A DNA stretch of 64,000 nucleotides from Theocolax elegans (Eukaryota; Arthropoda; Insecta; Hymenoptera; Cerocephalidae), in the NCBI GenBank assembly GCA_026168455.1, contig CM047426.1:29881058-29945057 (forward strand), given 5' to 3'. Of the stretch, positions 39,202 through 53,073 are shown one piece after another. Below the pieces are notes generated by a model. That model was not told where the DNA came from and searched no databases. It saw nothing but the letters and a program-made list of their open reading frames with translations. The position numbers were made by a program, and so were the translations under genes. Positions within the stretch are counted from its first letter, which is position 1, and each line of letters opens with the position of its first letter.

Positions 39202-39800
39202 TTGCAGGCCTCCTGTGCACTTTTTCCGAAGGGGGGGACCAGAGACACGCGAACTGGAGGGTGTCGTATAAGAAATAGAGGGTGACGCATTAAAAGAAAG
39301 CTGCAAGGACGTACTTCTATAATAGGGGAGAATGAGAGAAGGTGTGCGCGCAATTTTCCTCGCGCGTGGCTCCTATTGACCTAATGGATCAAAGTGTCTC
39401 TATATATCTAAAGACTTGGCCAAATTTCCTTCTCTTTCAAGGTGTTGTGGCGATCGACGATCGTCATTCTTTTAAAATGTCTTCTGGCGGCTGCCGATAC
39501 TCTTCAACGATCCATTAACAAGGCGCAGATGTATCAGAGTTCGTTAATACCGACTTGAACGTTGACTTCAAAATTTCGCGCCCGTTTCCTTCATATACCT
39601 GCCTGGAGTTACATTACGTTGGACAATTTTCCAAGCGCACGCGCGTCATGGAGCTTCTTTCAGTCGACGGCTTTATTTTTCGCGAATAATGATTATTTCT
39701 TTTTTTTCTGTCTGTGTTTTGCTTATGGCTAATACCCTTGACACCTTTCGTATACTACACCTTTTGTTCTCTCGATGTAATAGTTTCTAAGATTTTTTTC

Positions 39801-42800
39801 CCTAGTCGATTTATTGTATTTCTCGAGAGGGGATACTTTTTGTTTCGTTTTTTCTCTGGGTATTGTTTTTGTCATTAAGCGAAGAAAAATTATGATTTCT
39901 TTTTACACGAAAAGGGTCATATTCTTTTATGAAATATATAAACCTTTATTATACTTTCAGACTTGCAAATTCATGATTACTATGTTTAAAATTATGTATT
40001 CAATTTATTATTGTAATAGTAAATTGAAAACAATGCTTTTCTTAACCCTTTGACAAAAGATGTATCTATTAATTTTAATTCGTACTATAACCGGCCAATT
40101 GCAAGTATTTTTTAATTCAATATATAATATATTATATTCTAAAATGAAAGATTATTAAAAGATTACATTTATAAACAATGTCAATTGTAATGTATATTCA
40201 TGAATATTGATATAACCGTTACATGATTATGATCATGAACTTACCGAATTCTATGGTTTCAAAGAAGAAATGATTATTCCGATAAACATCACAGTCTGTG
40301 ACAGTAATTTATTTTGAAAAAACGTACGTAACATTGACTTGTAATCTCAAATAAAAGCTATACATGCGTATAAATCAATCAAAGTTTTTCTTATTCATCG
40401 TAGTTTTGATATTGATGGATAAGAGAATAAATTTTTTGTCTGAAAAATTGTTTTTGTTAAGTAAATGTACAAGATTGAGTATAATTATAAATTAATTTAA
40501 ACTGCGAGAGAAGAGACTGAAAACGGTCTATAACGCATAACGTTTTCTTCGAATTGTTAAAATTCGAGCAAAACCTTATGGGCATTTAAATTGTTACCCT
40601 CAAGACATCAACGAGTTAAAGGGCCTCAACCGAAAAACGCATCTATAAGGTCCTTTTCTTTCGACCTGAAAGCTCCAAGTGATTTGGCGAACAATGCCCG
40701 ATACCTTGGAAATGTATACGCGATACCTGCAGCTCTCGTTATTCTCCCGCGGGAGGCAAAACGCTCGTCTGGCCGATGTGCAGCCGCAGTGCCAGCAGCA
40801 ATAACCCCCTATTCTCCCGACCATCTCACTCTCTTTTTCTCTCTCTCTTTCCCTGTGTCTCTTTCGCATTCACCTATACATATATCTACATACATAGGGA
40901 GGTGCGCGGCACGCTCCGGCTGGCCTGAATGCGCCACGTCGTGTGCCTTGTATGCAAATGTGCGAATAATAAACGGGGCTGTGCGCGAATAACCAAGGTG
41001 CACATAGACCGACGGAGACGGTGAAGCCTATATGTATATACATACATATATATATATGGCAAAAGGGCGCTAACGGTCCGCTACCTAAAATTCCAGTGTT
41101 GTACTGTTCGCTCTCCTCTCTATTAATAATCTACCAGCGAATCTATCTACGAATATGTATAAGAATCTCCCTTCTTTCCTATCCCTAAATCTTGCGTCCT
41201 TCCTTTTTTCGGACTTGCGGACCTTCCTCTCCCTTTTTTTGTCCTTTTTTTAGTTTAACTATTGCCCTCTGAATAGGCGATAATCTACGAACGTCCATTC
41301 TGGGTTCCGCTGTACCTATGCGTAAATTGCCCACCTCCTGTTGTCTCGGTTAACGACTATTCACCGATAATCGGCTTCTTGTTCTCGCCAATATATTTCG
41401 AATTATTTTAGATATTAATATCATCATCATCATAATATTATACTTGCTTCAAAATATCCTGATTTTTCAATGTATACAAAAATCAAAGATGCATCGATGT
41501 TAAACAAAAATTTTACTTTTTATGGCAGCTAAAATTTATAAATATTTAATTATAATAAGAAAATATAACAATTTAGATTATAAGAAAACGAACTGAAAGT
41601 GAATGAGAATATCTGTTTTGACATATAATAATCTAAAACCATACTATATTATTTGGAGATCATTTAATTTACATATTTTAAAGTTTACCTTAATTTCAAA
41701 AAGATTGAAAAAACATCTCGTAATCTTTAAATTTTTAAATAGATTTGAAATATCGTTAAGCAAAAAAAATATATTACAATGAAAATGATCTCATTCGATC
41801 GATTTATATATTACACCTTCAAATATTGGTAACTTTAGAAATTTAAGTTATAAAAATATATTTCAAGCTAAGTATATTTAAGAACAGTTAGAATATACAC
41901 GTCGTCCATAAATATCAATTTGCTTAATAGATTCATAATTGAGAGTATCAGAGTTTACTATATAAAGATCACTTAATACTAAAATCAGACCGTGACATAT
42001 TCCTGATCGTAATAGTTCTTTCGAAATTCTTTCTAACGTATTCCCCTGTCGTGTTTCACTTGACCCAGGCAGACAGAGGTATGAAAAATCTTGAAAACAA
42101 TTTTTTCCCCGAGCATGGAAAACCTGCAACATAAATTTGTTCTAATTATTCTTCCGTACCCCTCGCGCACCATCGATAACCGAATCTCGTAAGTGCGCAA
42201 ATATAATAAATCGTTGGTGAAACCAACGTCCGCGTCAATCTGATGTCGTGTGGAAGAGCTAGACCATAGCGATAAATAAAGATTTACCTCGAGCAGTTGC
42301 AGCAGCGCGACGAATCTCGAATTTAAGACTAAAAGAACTTTTTCTATCTTGCTTTCTCTCATTTAAGCTCTCGAAGCGCTTTAGGGGGTTGCGGATATAC
42401 ACCTCCAGGAAAGAAAAACGATGTGCGCCGCGGGAAATCCCTCGTAGATGTGTCTATGTATATATAAAACTATACGCGTTAGAAGATAGAGGCACAACAA
42501 GGAGGATCTCGACGAGCACATTTATATAACCAAGTCGTATGGGGCGATGCATTTACGTGTGAATACCGAGTGCATTTACGGATAGTATCCTACCCAACCC
42601 CTCTTACTTCCGAGCGCGCCGTATACAGTTTTTCTTCCTTCCGACTGTTGCCGGGGAATGTCAAGGTGGGCGCGCGTCCCGAGGGGGCAACGTGCGATCG
42701 ATTCCTTACTGGCCAACTTTTTCAGGGCTACGCATCGTCAGATGTACAATCTGTAAGACACGTATCGCTATTTCGACGTCGGCATGCTCCTTTTTTATTT

Positions 42801-43853
42801 AGTTGTGTAACGTATTTACTTTTCACATTTATTTTTTCTACCCGTCTTTTTATATATTAATTTTTTATATTAGTCAGTAACTGCATTTATAACCATTAAT
42901 ATCGTATAACATTTATTTTTTAAATAAAAATTAATTTATCGTACGGTGATATGTATACATGTGTATATATTTATCGGTCTTTCCGAACCAAAATAATTGT
43001 CTTTAAAATAAAGAAAGCTCATTTTACTCTTTCTCCACTATGGTTGATGGAATTTCATAGTATAGTTTTTTTTTTAAATTATAGACGTTTCGTTTTCGAT
43101 CTTCAGTTTGGACTCCTCGTTTGTTTTATGCGTTTTATTCGGGAGTGTATGTATAGATCTTTAACTCTTTTACTCTTACAAACAATATCTTCAACTTTAT
43201 CAATATTGACTCAAATGGTATATTCAGTAAATAGTACGTGGTTAATTGACAAATCTATCTGTACCATAAATCGATGTTGATGTTATACACATTTTTAGTA
43301 TAAATACAACATTTTAATAATCTAGTAATATACCTTGAGTGTCGTAGCAATAATAATAAAAATAGGACTTTATTAACAAAAAATAATGCTTATTAAAAAG
43401 AAAGAGAACGGCCCAACTCACATGCATATAGTACATTCCTCTCTCACGGATCGTGCGAACTTTGCAGATCGAAAGTTCTTGAGGGAAGTTTCTGTCTTTC
43501 TATTGGGGAATCATTTCCCCTCTTTGTCATATAGTTGAAACGCTTACCGAGACGCTTACACTTACGAACCGGGAAAAATATCGCTGGAACAATTTTCTAT
43601 CGAATTCCGTCACCCGTCAATGGTAATCGATAAGTATCTAATATATACGTTACAGGTGTTAAATGATTTCAAAGATAGGAAATATCTAGAATTTGGACAT
43701 TTCAATATGATTTTTTAGAACTGAGTAAAATCTCAGTTATATGTTATGCTGAATAAAGTTGCATCGTGCCATTCACGCAGTTTATCGAAATTGAAACTAC
43801 ATGTATATTTCAGTAACAATATTTTATTTTAAAATTATTGATGTTTATTAAAT
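39801..43853. other. Non-coding: three islands in A+T-rich DNA
   Basis: Islands lie at about 40500-41380, 41880-42800 and 43400-43640. The spacers are A+T-rich with no recognisable element. Frames over the islands (up to 133 codons at 40591-40992) overlap on both strands and show no protein family features. Confidence 0.55.
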
Positions 43854-43855
43854 TA

Positions 43856-44083
43856 GGGTAAAAGCACCGGTTTCGGACACTTTTGGACTGTTTGTGGACA
43901 CTTGAATCAACATTATTTTTGTTTATAGTAATAATTATTTCGTCTTCGAATTAATTTTATTCAGTTTTATTAATTATTCTCTATACTTGATTTATTTATT
44001 ATAATACATAAATTAACACCTAAAAAATGTTATTTCAAAAATATGCCCGAAAACGGTGCACTGGCTAAATGGTACATCTACCC
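43856..44083. mobile_element. Probable 228 bp TA-flanked MITE
   Basis: The ends are GGGTA on the left and TACCC on the right, each flanked by TA (43854-43855 and 44084-44085). A second inverted block lies further in: GCACCGGTTTCGGAC at 43864-43878 matches the complement of 44045-44059 at 13 of 15 positions, with about 15 extra bases on the right side. There is no coding capacity. The termini are short, so this call is weaker than the other elements. Confidence 0.5.
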
Positions 44084-44085
44084 TA

Positions 44086-47000
44086 TGTGTAATTAATAAT
44101 ACTTATGTCATTTATGTAGTTATTTTTTTAATTCACAAATATTTTTTACAGAGACATATTTAATCCCATTCAAAAATATGTGTAACTAATCATTTGCTAA
44201 TTTAATGCACTAGCAGGTACTACCTGCTAGTCAAACTTTAATGTTAAAATAAAGTAAATGCTGTTCGAAGTGAGAATACTTGACTGAATCACGTTTGAAC
44301 AAGATACCAGTGCGCCAAAAGTAATAAAATGGGTGGTGCAAGCCAATGTAAATCTTTTGACTCAAGCCTACGTATCACTCCTTAACAACATTCTGACGTA
44401 AGTCGGTCAGAGAATAATAGGTGTAACAAGATTAGAAATTAATCAGACAATGAGCAATTAACCAAGCTCTCCTGCTCAATAGAATTCATCGAAAGTTTGA
44501 TAAATTCGGTACCTATATCACGCCTAGGGCTGCACCAGCAATTCCACAGCCGCCCCCTTATCAACAAAAGATTCAGTTACAAATTCGTCGCAACAAAGCC
44601 GCAGAAAATGTCGCGTCGGACAATTTGACTGATACAAGTTCAAACTTGCATCTGCATTTAGACGAAATTGAAGGTTCGACGGTTAAACATATCCACCTAC
44701 TCTTGGGGCTTGGATCTTCCTGCACCTCCTATCTACCCTTAAAATTTAATCCGTATTGCGGTCGACGTCTAGCTGCACGCAGTATGCCGCACGTAATTTT
44801 CATTTTAAGCATTGCGATGAATCCGAGCAGGTAATGAAGATCCAGAAAATGGGAGTGAAAAACCGTGTTATAGGAGTCCGAAACAATGGGAGTACCTTTG
44901 AGAGCCTGGCAATAAATCTGAAAATGTAAAAAGAATTGCTCTACATATATATGTATTTAAATATGCGAGTTGTATGTGCAATAGAGAGAGACAGATGCAG
45001 GAGAGGGGGTGTGTAGAGCGCATTTGAAACACGTTCACGTGGTTGGATTATCGTGAGCGAGCCAAGGGAATTACACGTCGAAGGAATATGCTCTATGAAA
45101 ATCTGAACGAGTTCAAACACGCAAGCTCTTTCTTTGAAAATTGACGGCTAGTTAAGCGATACTATGCTGGCAAATCTGTTCGTCACAAAGTTATACGACG
45201 CATAGACTTAAAAGTATATTGTGAGAGTCTTCATAAAAATACTTAGCTCTAGTTTAATTTATGAATTGTGGAAATTTCCTTGGAAAATATTTTTTCCACC
45301 GTTAATAAATACGTGTAAAGCAAAGAATAGAAAACTATAGTGGTTCGAAATATATAATTTAGATTTAAGCAAACTTAATATAACATAAACACGTAATTTA
45401 AATTATATTTTCAAACAGTTTAAATTTTTAGCCTCTTATATCACGGTAGGATCTATCCTACAATTACAGCAAAAAAGGAATAAGTGTATGTGAGCGATTG
45501 AAATATAATTTAAATATAAGTAATTCTTTAAAGATTATGTGGCTTCATTTCTATATTCTATATAATACCTGATCTACTTCAATATTACCTGCTGGTTATG
45601 ATGCATCATAAAAAGGTAATAACATATAATTTTTAAACGACATATATAAAATTTATACAGCAATTACATATATACAGCAATTCTTTACAAATATTTAATT
45701 TTAAATAAATTAATAATAATCAATAACATTTGTTTGGTAATACTTATGTATAAAGTAAAGTTTTGCTGCTACCAATAAATGTAAACATTCAGTGAAAAAT
45801 TTTAGTGAAAATGTTAGTATAATGATATTTAGAGTAAGAATGTTATAGAAATTTTACAAAAAAATGTCAAGTCACATTGTTCAAGAAATGCAAAATTAAT
45901 AAAAAATAGCAATTTCGTTTCCTTTACAGCTCTCGAATATTTAATTAAAATAAAATAATGTATACATTTATTGCCAATGGAAAATAATATAGAAAATATT
46001 ACGCTGCGGTTAAATTAAAAATTACGGGGTATAATTTTGTAAGTGAGAATATTATAAAACAATTAATCTCAACATAAATAATCATATAATTAATTTGTAC
46101 ACACGCTACTATTCTCATTAGCAATAATTAATATTATTTAATGACAATTTTAATTGCTTTTGACATTTCTTTAATGAACAAATAAATAAGGATACCAAAT
46201 TTTTGGGTTAAAAAAATCCTTAACTTGTTTCGTTTTCTCATAATTCATTTTCTTGAGTTTATTTGGGTATCTTAAACAATAATATATATGTGGTATAAGT
46301 AATAATCTTATTTAAACTTTAAGCAATTAAAAAATCGTACATTTATATATGTGCAACTGAAACTCTCACGAATATCAATGATAATATAGAGTATTATTCG
46401 CTTGCGAAAGAATGCATATTATATGGTACTTCATTTTTCATCTTTCCTCGTCCCAAACAAATTTTTTTCTCATCCTGTTTAAAGGTTTCGTACAAAACGC
46501 AGTTCCATTAAAGTCCACCGTGGTATTCAACCACTTACAGAAAACGACCGGAGAAAACGCAAGCTCTGTTTCGGAAACCCACATTTGGCAAATCCAGACA
46601 GAGATGTACATATATATAGGTACAAACAAGGCACACGCTTACTAAGCAAGCTTCTATTCCATACCCAAATGAAAATTTTGCACTGCTTGGCTTCTTTGAA
46701 TGCATTCTTTTGTGACCTGCCGCGCTCATTATTAATCGACACCTCGAGCGAGAGGACTGTACCTGCCTGGGACACCCCGCGAGGCGCAAAATACTCGCGC
46801 CTACGATGCTTTAAATTTAGGTTTTACGAAAAATGAGGTGTTTTTCATGAATGTGCGTCAAAGTCGAGGGTACAGAAACTCGATTAATGACCGGCTCCTT
46901 GCACTTCCCGACGCCACCCACAATTACGGTCCGTGAATCTTCGCTTTTAACATTTCTTGGATTTGGGGTAGTTTCAAAGATCATATCTGACAGAAGAAAA

Positions 47001-49837
47001 ACATTATATGATGCCGACAATTATAACTAGTATTTTGGGGGAAACATTTTTTCATCCAAGTTTCAACTTTTTAGTGCATGCACCTAAAGTTTGAGATTTC
47101 TATCAAACATTGCTTTAATGTTTTTAAGAACCACTAATAAATTTTAATTTCATAAATAAGCCTACATTCACTGTATTTAATACTAATAATAGAAATGTTT
47201 TATGCGGTTAAATAGGTTATTTATTGTAGCATATAAATAAACTTTATTTTATTGATACAATTTTCATATTAACCTTTATAATACAATGCAACCTTTATAA
47301 TACCTTTATAATACGTGATGGTTTAAACTATATCATTATTTAATTATTAAGATATGTTAAAACAAAACTGTATTATTACCTTATTAGTACTATCTCTTAA
47401 TTAACGATTATAGATGTACCATACCACAATATATCTCTGTAAAACTGCTTTATATACCTGTCCTTGCTGTTTAATTTTTGTAAATAAGATTTTTGAGTAG
47501 TTTAAAAATTTGATTTTACAATAACCAATGAAAAATAATTTTGTTTAATATTTGTTAATTTAATAGTAACTATTAAGAAAAACACGAGCTGCATGAACTA
47601 TTGCATTATTTAGATACGTGTACGTATATATTCATTTCAAATTTTCGTTTCTTAATTTCCCGTATAAAAAAGATGTTTTTTGGTTTCTGTTAGATTCAGA
47701 TTAAGTACAATAAATAATTGCTATTATTTTTACAAATTTTGAAAAAATTGTAGTAGTAATGTTATCTTTTTGCGTTTGATCATTCGTTTTCAAAAAATGC
47801 AATTTCAATCAAAAATTGCAATCAAAAAAATCAATTTATAAAGAGACATCGATATAAAGATGTATCAAAAAACTATTTTAAGTAATATATTACATTTTTA
47901 TATATGTTTTATGCTTACTTTGTAGATTCACGATTACATTTATTTAATAATTATTATCAAAATTTTAAATTATATATATATTGCTTAGCATAAAAATTTT
48001 GATTTACATTGTTGTCGAATATTTCGTCAAAGTAATAGTAACTTTTTATAATATTTAATAAGCATACTAAAGTGACAAATTGTAGGATTTATATTTACTT
48101 TAAACGTAAACTAAATTATAAATTCGTCTCAATGTGTATACATAACTTTTGATTAGGTTCGATAGCAGGTATATGGAGCAATTGTAATCCATTCGTTAAG
48201 GGACCCCGCCCGTCAGACAAAATCGACTATGTACACGTTGATACTAGTTTCAATAAATTTCATTGACGACTTTTAAATAAGTTTTATCCTGCAAGAACTT
48301 ATTTAATTGTTAATAGCTTACGCATACATAGAGTGTAGGTTGTAAGTTTCTATGTATTTATATTTGGCGTAAAATTTTTTGATCTCGATATTATAAATTT
48401 GTGCTACTTATAAGGTACTATATATATTACGATAAGTGAAACATATACGTAAACAGTTACTGCAGTCTTTTTTTCTTCTTATGCAATGATTACATAATTA
48501 TTTAAAAATTTAAATTGGTTAAATGATAAAATTTTATTTTGCTGTCGATTTAATACACAAACTAAAACTTATGTATGTTACACGATACGCTGATTAATCA
48601 TTGACAAAAACATCAATATAAGAGTGATACGTCACCTGCATCCTATAAGGTGAGATCAAAGAAAACCCGTGGCTGTAACCAACCCCGAGCAATTAAGAAG
48701 ACGACAAAACGTTCGGAAACCCTTCATAAAGCACCTATGTACATCGATCGTTCTGTCAGAGTGTTGATGAAAAAGCTCATAATCCCCAAGCACCTTGAAT
48801 AGCTATTTCAACAAAGTTTATTAAGGGATTTTTGCATACGCGACCCAAAGTCCCCTCTAAGTCGACTCGGAATTCCAAAATCTCTGTCATCAATTCACCA
48901 CACAGAGAAACAAGCTCACGCACACGCATCTGTGTACGATTCAAAAATACACGTATATATACATATGTATGTATATATAGGTATAGGAAGCACAGCGGCG
49001 CCTGTTATTTTCTCGCTTAGTAACAAGGATCGAGACTCCCTCGGACTGTTCGTTTCCTCGCCCCCACTCAAAGATTTCTTTAGTGAGTGTAACCCGCGCG
49101 GGAGCCGCCCAACCGGCGCCGAAAAAACTGCCCCCCTCCTACGGAAGGGCTCCGTCTTCGCGGGTCAGGTACAAGAGAGCTTTTTCTCTGGTCCTCGATT
49201 CGGAGAGCCGCTGCACACAATGTTTCACCTGATCCTCGGGGGCCACCCTCGCACATTTTTCCTTCGAACGACGTCCGCAGGATTTTTCTCACGTGCAGGT
49301 ATTCGAGGCGCTAAGCCTAGAGGAACCGCGCTCACGCACACACGTACACAGAGACCCATATATAGATGCACATACTTGCGTGACTATTTACCAAGATCAG
49401 CTGAGAGGGCCGGCGACTTCTTTAAAGAAGGTTCCTCTGTTGAAACTGCCCGGAATCTCGACGAACATTGACTTTTCGCGAACGGTCCATTGATTTAGGC
49501 TACACCTTGCTGTCTTCATATATCTCTCTTGGCTTTTGTGTATGACTCTGGGAAACTTGAGGTGTGATACCATGTGGTAAATAATTGCTAAACTGACATT
49601 GTAATTCAAGAGGTGTCTAGCAAAATATATTGCTTTTCTATCTTTTTTACAGTAATATGGTCCGATATTATTTTATTCACGGGCATTTAAAATAGGTTCA
49701 CATACGATTGAATTCTGTAACAGCAAAATGATCTTTATGCTAAAACGGATATCTTTAATTGTGTAGTAAAATGTAATAAAAGTAATAAAATATTTGATTA
49801 AACCTTTATATTACCATTAAAAATATAAAGTAAATAA
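44086..49837. other. Non-coding: three islands and long A+T-rich spacers
   Basis: Islands lie at about 44220-45220, 46380-47010 and 48590-49600. A perfect 23 bp palindrome is at 44209-44231. Short direct repeats of CCTTTATAATA occur three times at 47273-47314. The last island contains the longest non-Cdc25 open frame (48932-49471, 179 codons), which starts at GTG, shows no known motif and overlaps opposite-strand frames; I treat it as chance. Confidence 0.55.
44209..44231. repeat. Perfect 23 bp palindrome
   Basis: The arms are ACTAGCAGGTA and TACCTGCTAGT around a single central C. It lies about 120 bp after the TA-flanked element ending at 44083. The arms contain CAGGTA/TACCTG, a Snail/ZEB-type E-box core, in mirrored orientation. 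Confidence 0.85.
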
Positions 49838-52800
49838 AAACGTTGTTTCTGATTCTATTTATTTATATTTTTTTAATAAAATTGTTCACCTTGTATTTAC
49901 TTAAACTATGATATAAGTAAAGCAAACGATACTATAACGATTACGAATATACACTCTAATGTATACATATTATTCAAGTATAATTATAATTATTAAACTT
50001 ACTATTACAGTTACTATATTGCAGTGTATATAAGTATCATGAATGAAACATAACATAGCTTGTTTAAACGTGTCCAGAAAAGTGTCTTTACAATTGTGTA
50101 CTACAGTTAGCCAACGTAAATCCTTAATGCATTACGCTATACATTTGATTCCATCTTCCAATAAGAGATTATAAAATTTGACTGTCAATTGTATCGGAAC
50201 CCTATTTAACGGCATCTATTGTATATCACCCTTAATAACCAATCATGATTCACTCGGACATTACTGGAGTCTCTCGAATTTTATGCTGGTTTATACCAGT
50301 ACAGAACACAAATTGCATTTCATCGACTCTTGATAATTGTATATTATATCCTATAGAATAGTAGGTCAATCTTTGGGGATTTACACATAATAAATTTTTC
50401 TTTCGAAATTAACTCTTGCACAGACTTGTTTGATATTAATGCATATCTTGTTCAATACTTGTTCATACCATTCGAAATCAATGTATACATTTGCAACATA
50501 GAATTAATATTTCGAAATACAAAACTAGTCTCTTGTTCGAACTTGTTTGATAGTAATGCAAATCTTGTTCAATACTTGTTCGTACCAATCGAGATCAATG
50601 TACGTTTGCAAAGTAAAATAAATGTTTTGAAGTATATAACTTTGATGGAAAATTTAGACCAGTCTATAGATATTTTTCCAAATTCGCGCTTAAATCGAAG
50701 AGAGCATTATAGCTCGCCAGTATCAGAAAATCGTTAAGACTTAGTTAAAAATAATTAAATTTCTATACTTGATATTACATTTAAATATAAATTTATAATG
50801 GCATATTATAATATTATTAATGTATATATAGTTCTACAATCAATATTAGATAAAGATTATGAAAATAGGTTTTTTAAATACGAGTTTTGAGATTTTGTGA
50901 TGGCCGAATTGGCGAGTACATAAAAATAATTTGGTCTTTTAAAATTGTAAGCTGGTATAGAATTAACCATCATTGATAATTTATTTTGAACCAAAGAATT
51001 TTGGAACTGAATATATATGTGCTATAAGATATTTTCAATATAATATTTAATATTATATATTATATTAGTCAATATTTAAAATAATATAATGTTGTTAATA
51101 CATGTATCAAACAGATTTTAAACTACAAATTTATAAATCAAATTATGAATTATCGCTAGTATAGAAATCTGACCATAAATATAACGTTTATTAAGCCAAA
51201 AAAATGGCCAAGTGTCATAAAATACCGAATAAATGCCCAATAATTGGCAAAATAAAAGTTTATTACAAGGATTATTTCCTTGTTTTTAATTCATGAGAAC
51301 TAACATTTATTATACAAAGTAAAGCGACATGAATTTTTTATTATATTTATAAATATGGTAAAATAAAGTTTATTTAAAATATTAAGTATTAGTAATAATT
51401 TAGCAATTATTACCATCATTAGTTTTATATTAGATTTACGATAAAATTATTTAAACGTTGTTTCTGATTCTATTTATTTATATTTTTTTAATTAAAATTG
51501 TTCACCTTGTATTTACTTACACTATGATATAAGTAAAGCAAACGATACTATAACGATTACGAATATACACTCTAATGTATACATATTATTCAAGTATAAT
51601 TATAATTATTAAACTTACTATTACAGTTACTATATTGCAGTGTATATAAGTATCATGAATGAAACATAACATAGCTTGTTTAAAACGTGTCCAGAAAAGT
51701 GTCTTTACAATTGTGTACTACAGTTAGCCAACGTAAATCCTTAATGCATTACGCTATACATTTGATTCCATCTTCCAATAAGAGATTATAAAATTTGACT
51801 GTCAATTGTATCGGAACCCTATTTAACGGCATCTATTGTATATCACCCTTAATAACCAATCATGATTCACTCGGACATTACTGGAGTCTCTCGAATTTTA
51901 TGCTGGTTTATACCAGTACAGAACACAAATTGCATTTCATCGACTCTTGATAATTGTATATTATATCCTATAGAATAGTAGGTCAATCTTTGGGGATTTA
52001 CACATAATAAATTTTTCTTTCGAAATTAACTCTTGCACAGACTTGTTTGATATTAATGCATATCTTGTTCAATACTTGTTCATACCATTCGAAATCAATG
52101 TATACATTTGCAACATAGAATTAATATTACGAAATACAAAACTAGTCTCTTGTTCGAACTTGTTTGATAGTAATGCAAATCTTGTTCAATACTTGTTCGT
52201 ACCAATCGAGATCAATGTACGTTTGCAAAGTAAAATAAATGTTTTGAAGTATATAACTTTGATGGAAAATTTAGACCAGTCTATAGATATTTTTCCAAAT
52301 TCGCGCTTAAATCGAAGAGAGCATTATAGCTCGCCAGTATCAGAAAATCGTTAAGACTTAGTTAAAAATAATTAAATTTCTATACTTGATATTACATTTA
52401 AATATAAATTTATAATGGCATATTATAATATTATTAATGTATATATAGTTCTACAATCAATATTAGATAAAGATTATGAAAATAGGTTTTTTTAAATACG
52501 AGTTTTGAGATTTTGTGATGGCCGAATTGGCGAGTACATAAAAATAATTTGGTCTTTTAAAATTGTAAGCTGGTATAGAATTAACCATCATTGATAATTT
52601 ATTTTGAACCAAAGAATTTTGGAACTGAATATATATGTGCTATAAGATATTTTCAATATAATATTTAATATTATATATTATATTAGTCAATATTTAAAAT
52701 AATATAATGTTGTTAATACATGTATCAAACAGATTTTAAACTACAAATTTATAAATCAAATTATGAATTATCGCTAGTATATAGAAATCTGACCATAAAT

Positions 52801-53073
52801 ATAACGTTTATTAAGCCAAAAAATGGCCAAGTGTCATAAAATACCGAATAAATGCCCAATAATTGGCAAAATAAAAGTTTTATTACAAGGATTATTTCCT
52901 TGTTTTTAATTCATGAGAACTAACATTTATTATACAAAGTAAAGCGACATGAATTTTTTATTATATTTATAAATAATGGTAAAATAAAGTTTATTTAAAA
53001 TATTAAGTATTAGTAATAATTTAGCAATTATTACCATCATTAGTTTTATATTAGATTTACGATAAAATTATTT
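49838..53073. repeat. Head-to-tail duplication of a 1.6 kb unit
   Basis: Copy 1 is 49838-51452 (1,615 bp) and copy 2 is 51453-53073 (1,621 bp), directly adjacent. Reading them side by side I find one base substitution (T/A near 50510 and 52128) and seven 1-2 base length differences, mostly in homopolymers. There is no obvious microhomology at the junction and no terminal inverted repeats, so it does not look like a transposon. Each copy contains a diverged internal direct repeat and an A+T-rich palindrome. The open frame in each copy starts at TTG and is not a convincing gene. Confidence 0.95.
50424..50642. repeat. Diverged internal direct repeat, period 117
   Basis: The block at 50424-50526 (ACTTGTTTGATATTAATGCA...) recurs at 50541-50642 (ACTTGTTTGATAGTAATGCA...) at roughly 80% similarity by eye. 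Both are in one frame and give related peptides with the pattern LVQYLFxPxEIN. The same pair is present in the second copy of the large duplication, starting at 52041 and 52158. I do not recognise a protein family. Confidence 0.8.

Larger units (their letters stand above)
34671..39800. other. Non-coding: densest run of GC/CpG-rich islands
   Basis: Islands lie at about 34910-35530, 35810-36010, 36300-37240, 37900-38450 and 38830-39780. Overlapping open frames of up to 149 codons occur on both strands (for example 34841-35290 minus and 36466-36918 both ways) but none resembles a protein. Embedded repeats are an 8-base unit repeated three times (36722-36745), a GT microsatellite (38851-38866) and a GGC/GGT-type trinucleotide tract (39150-39201). 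Confidence 0.55.

Noticed and set aside
48932..49471. 179-codon open frame
   Set aside because: It starts at GTG, has no known motif, lies in a stop-poor GC-rich island with overlapping frames on the other strand and has no splice or promoter support.
50426..50737. 103-codon frame in the 1.6 kb unit, present in both copies
   Set aside because: It begins at TTG with no in-frame ATG until late, and its presence in both copies is explained by the recent duplication rather than by selection.
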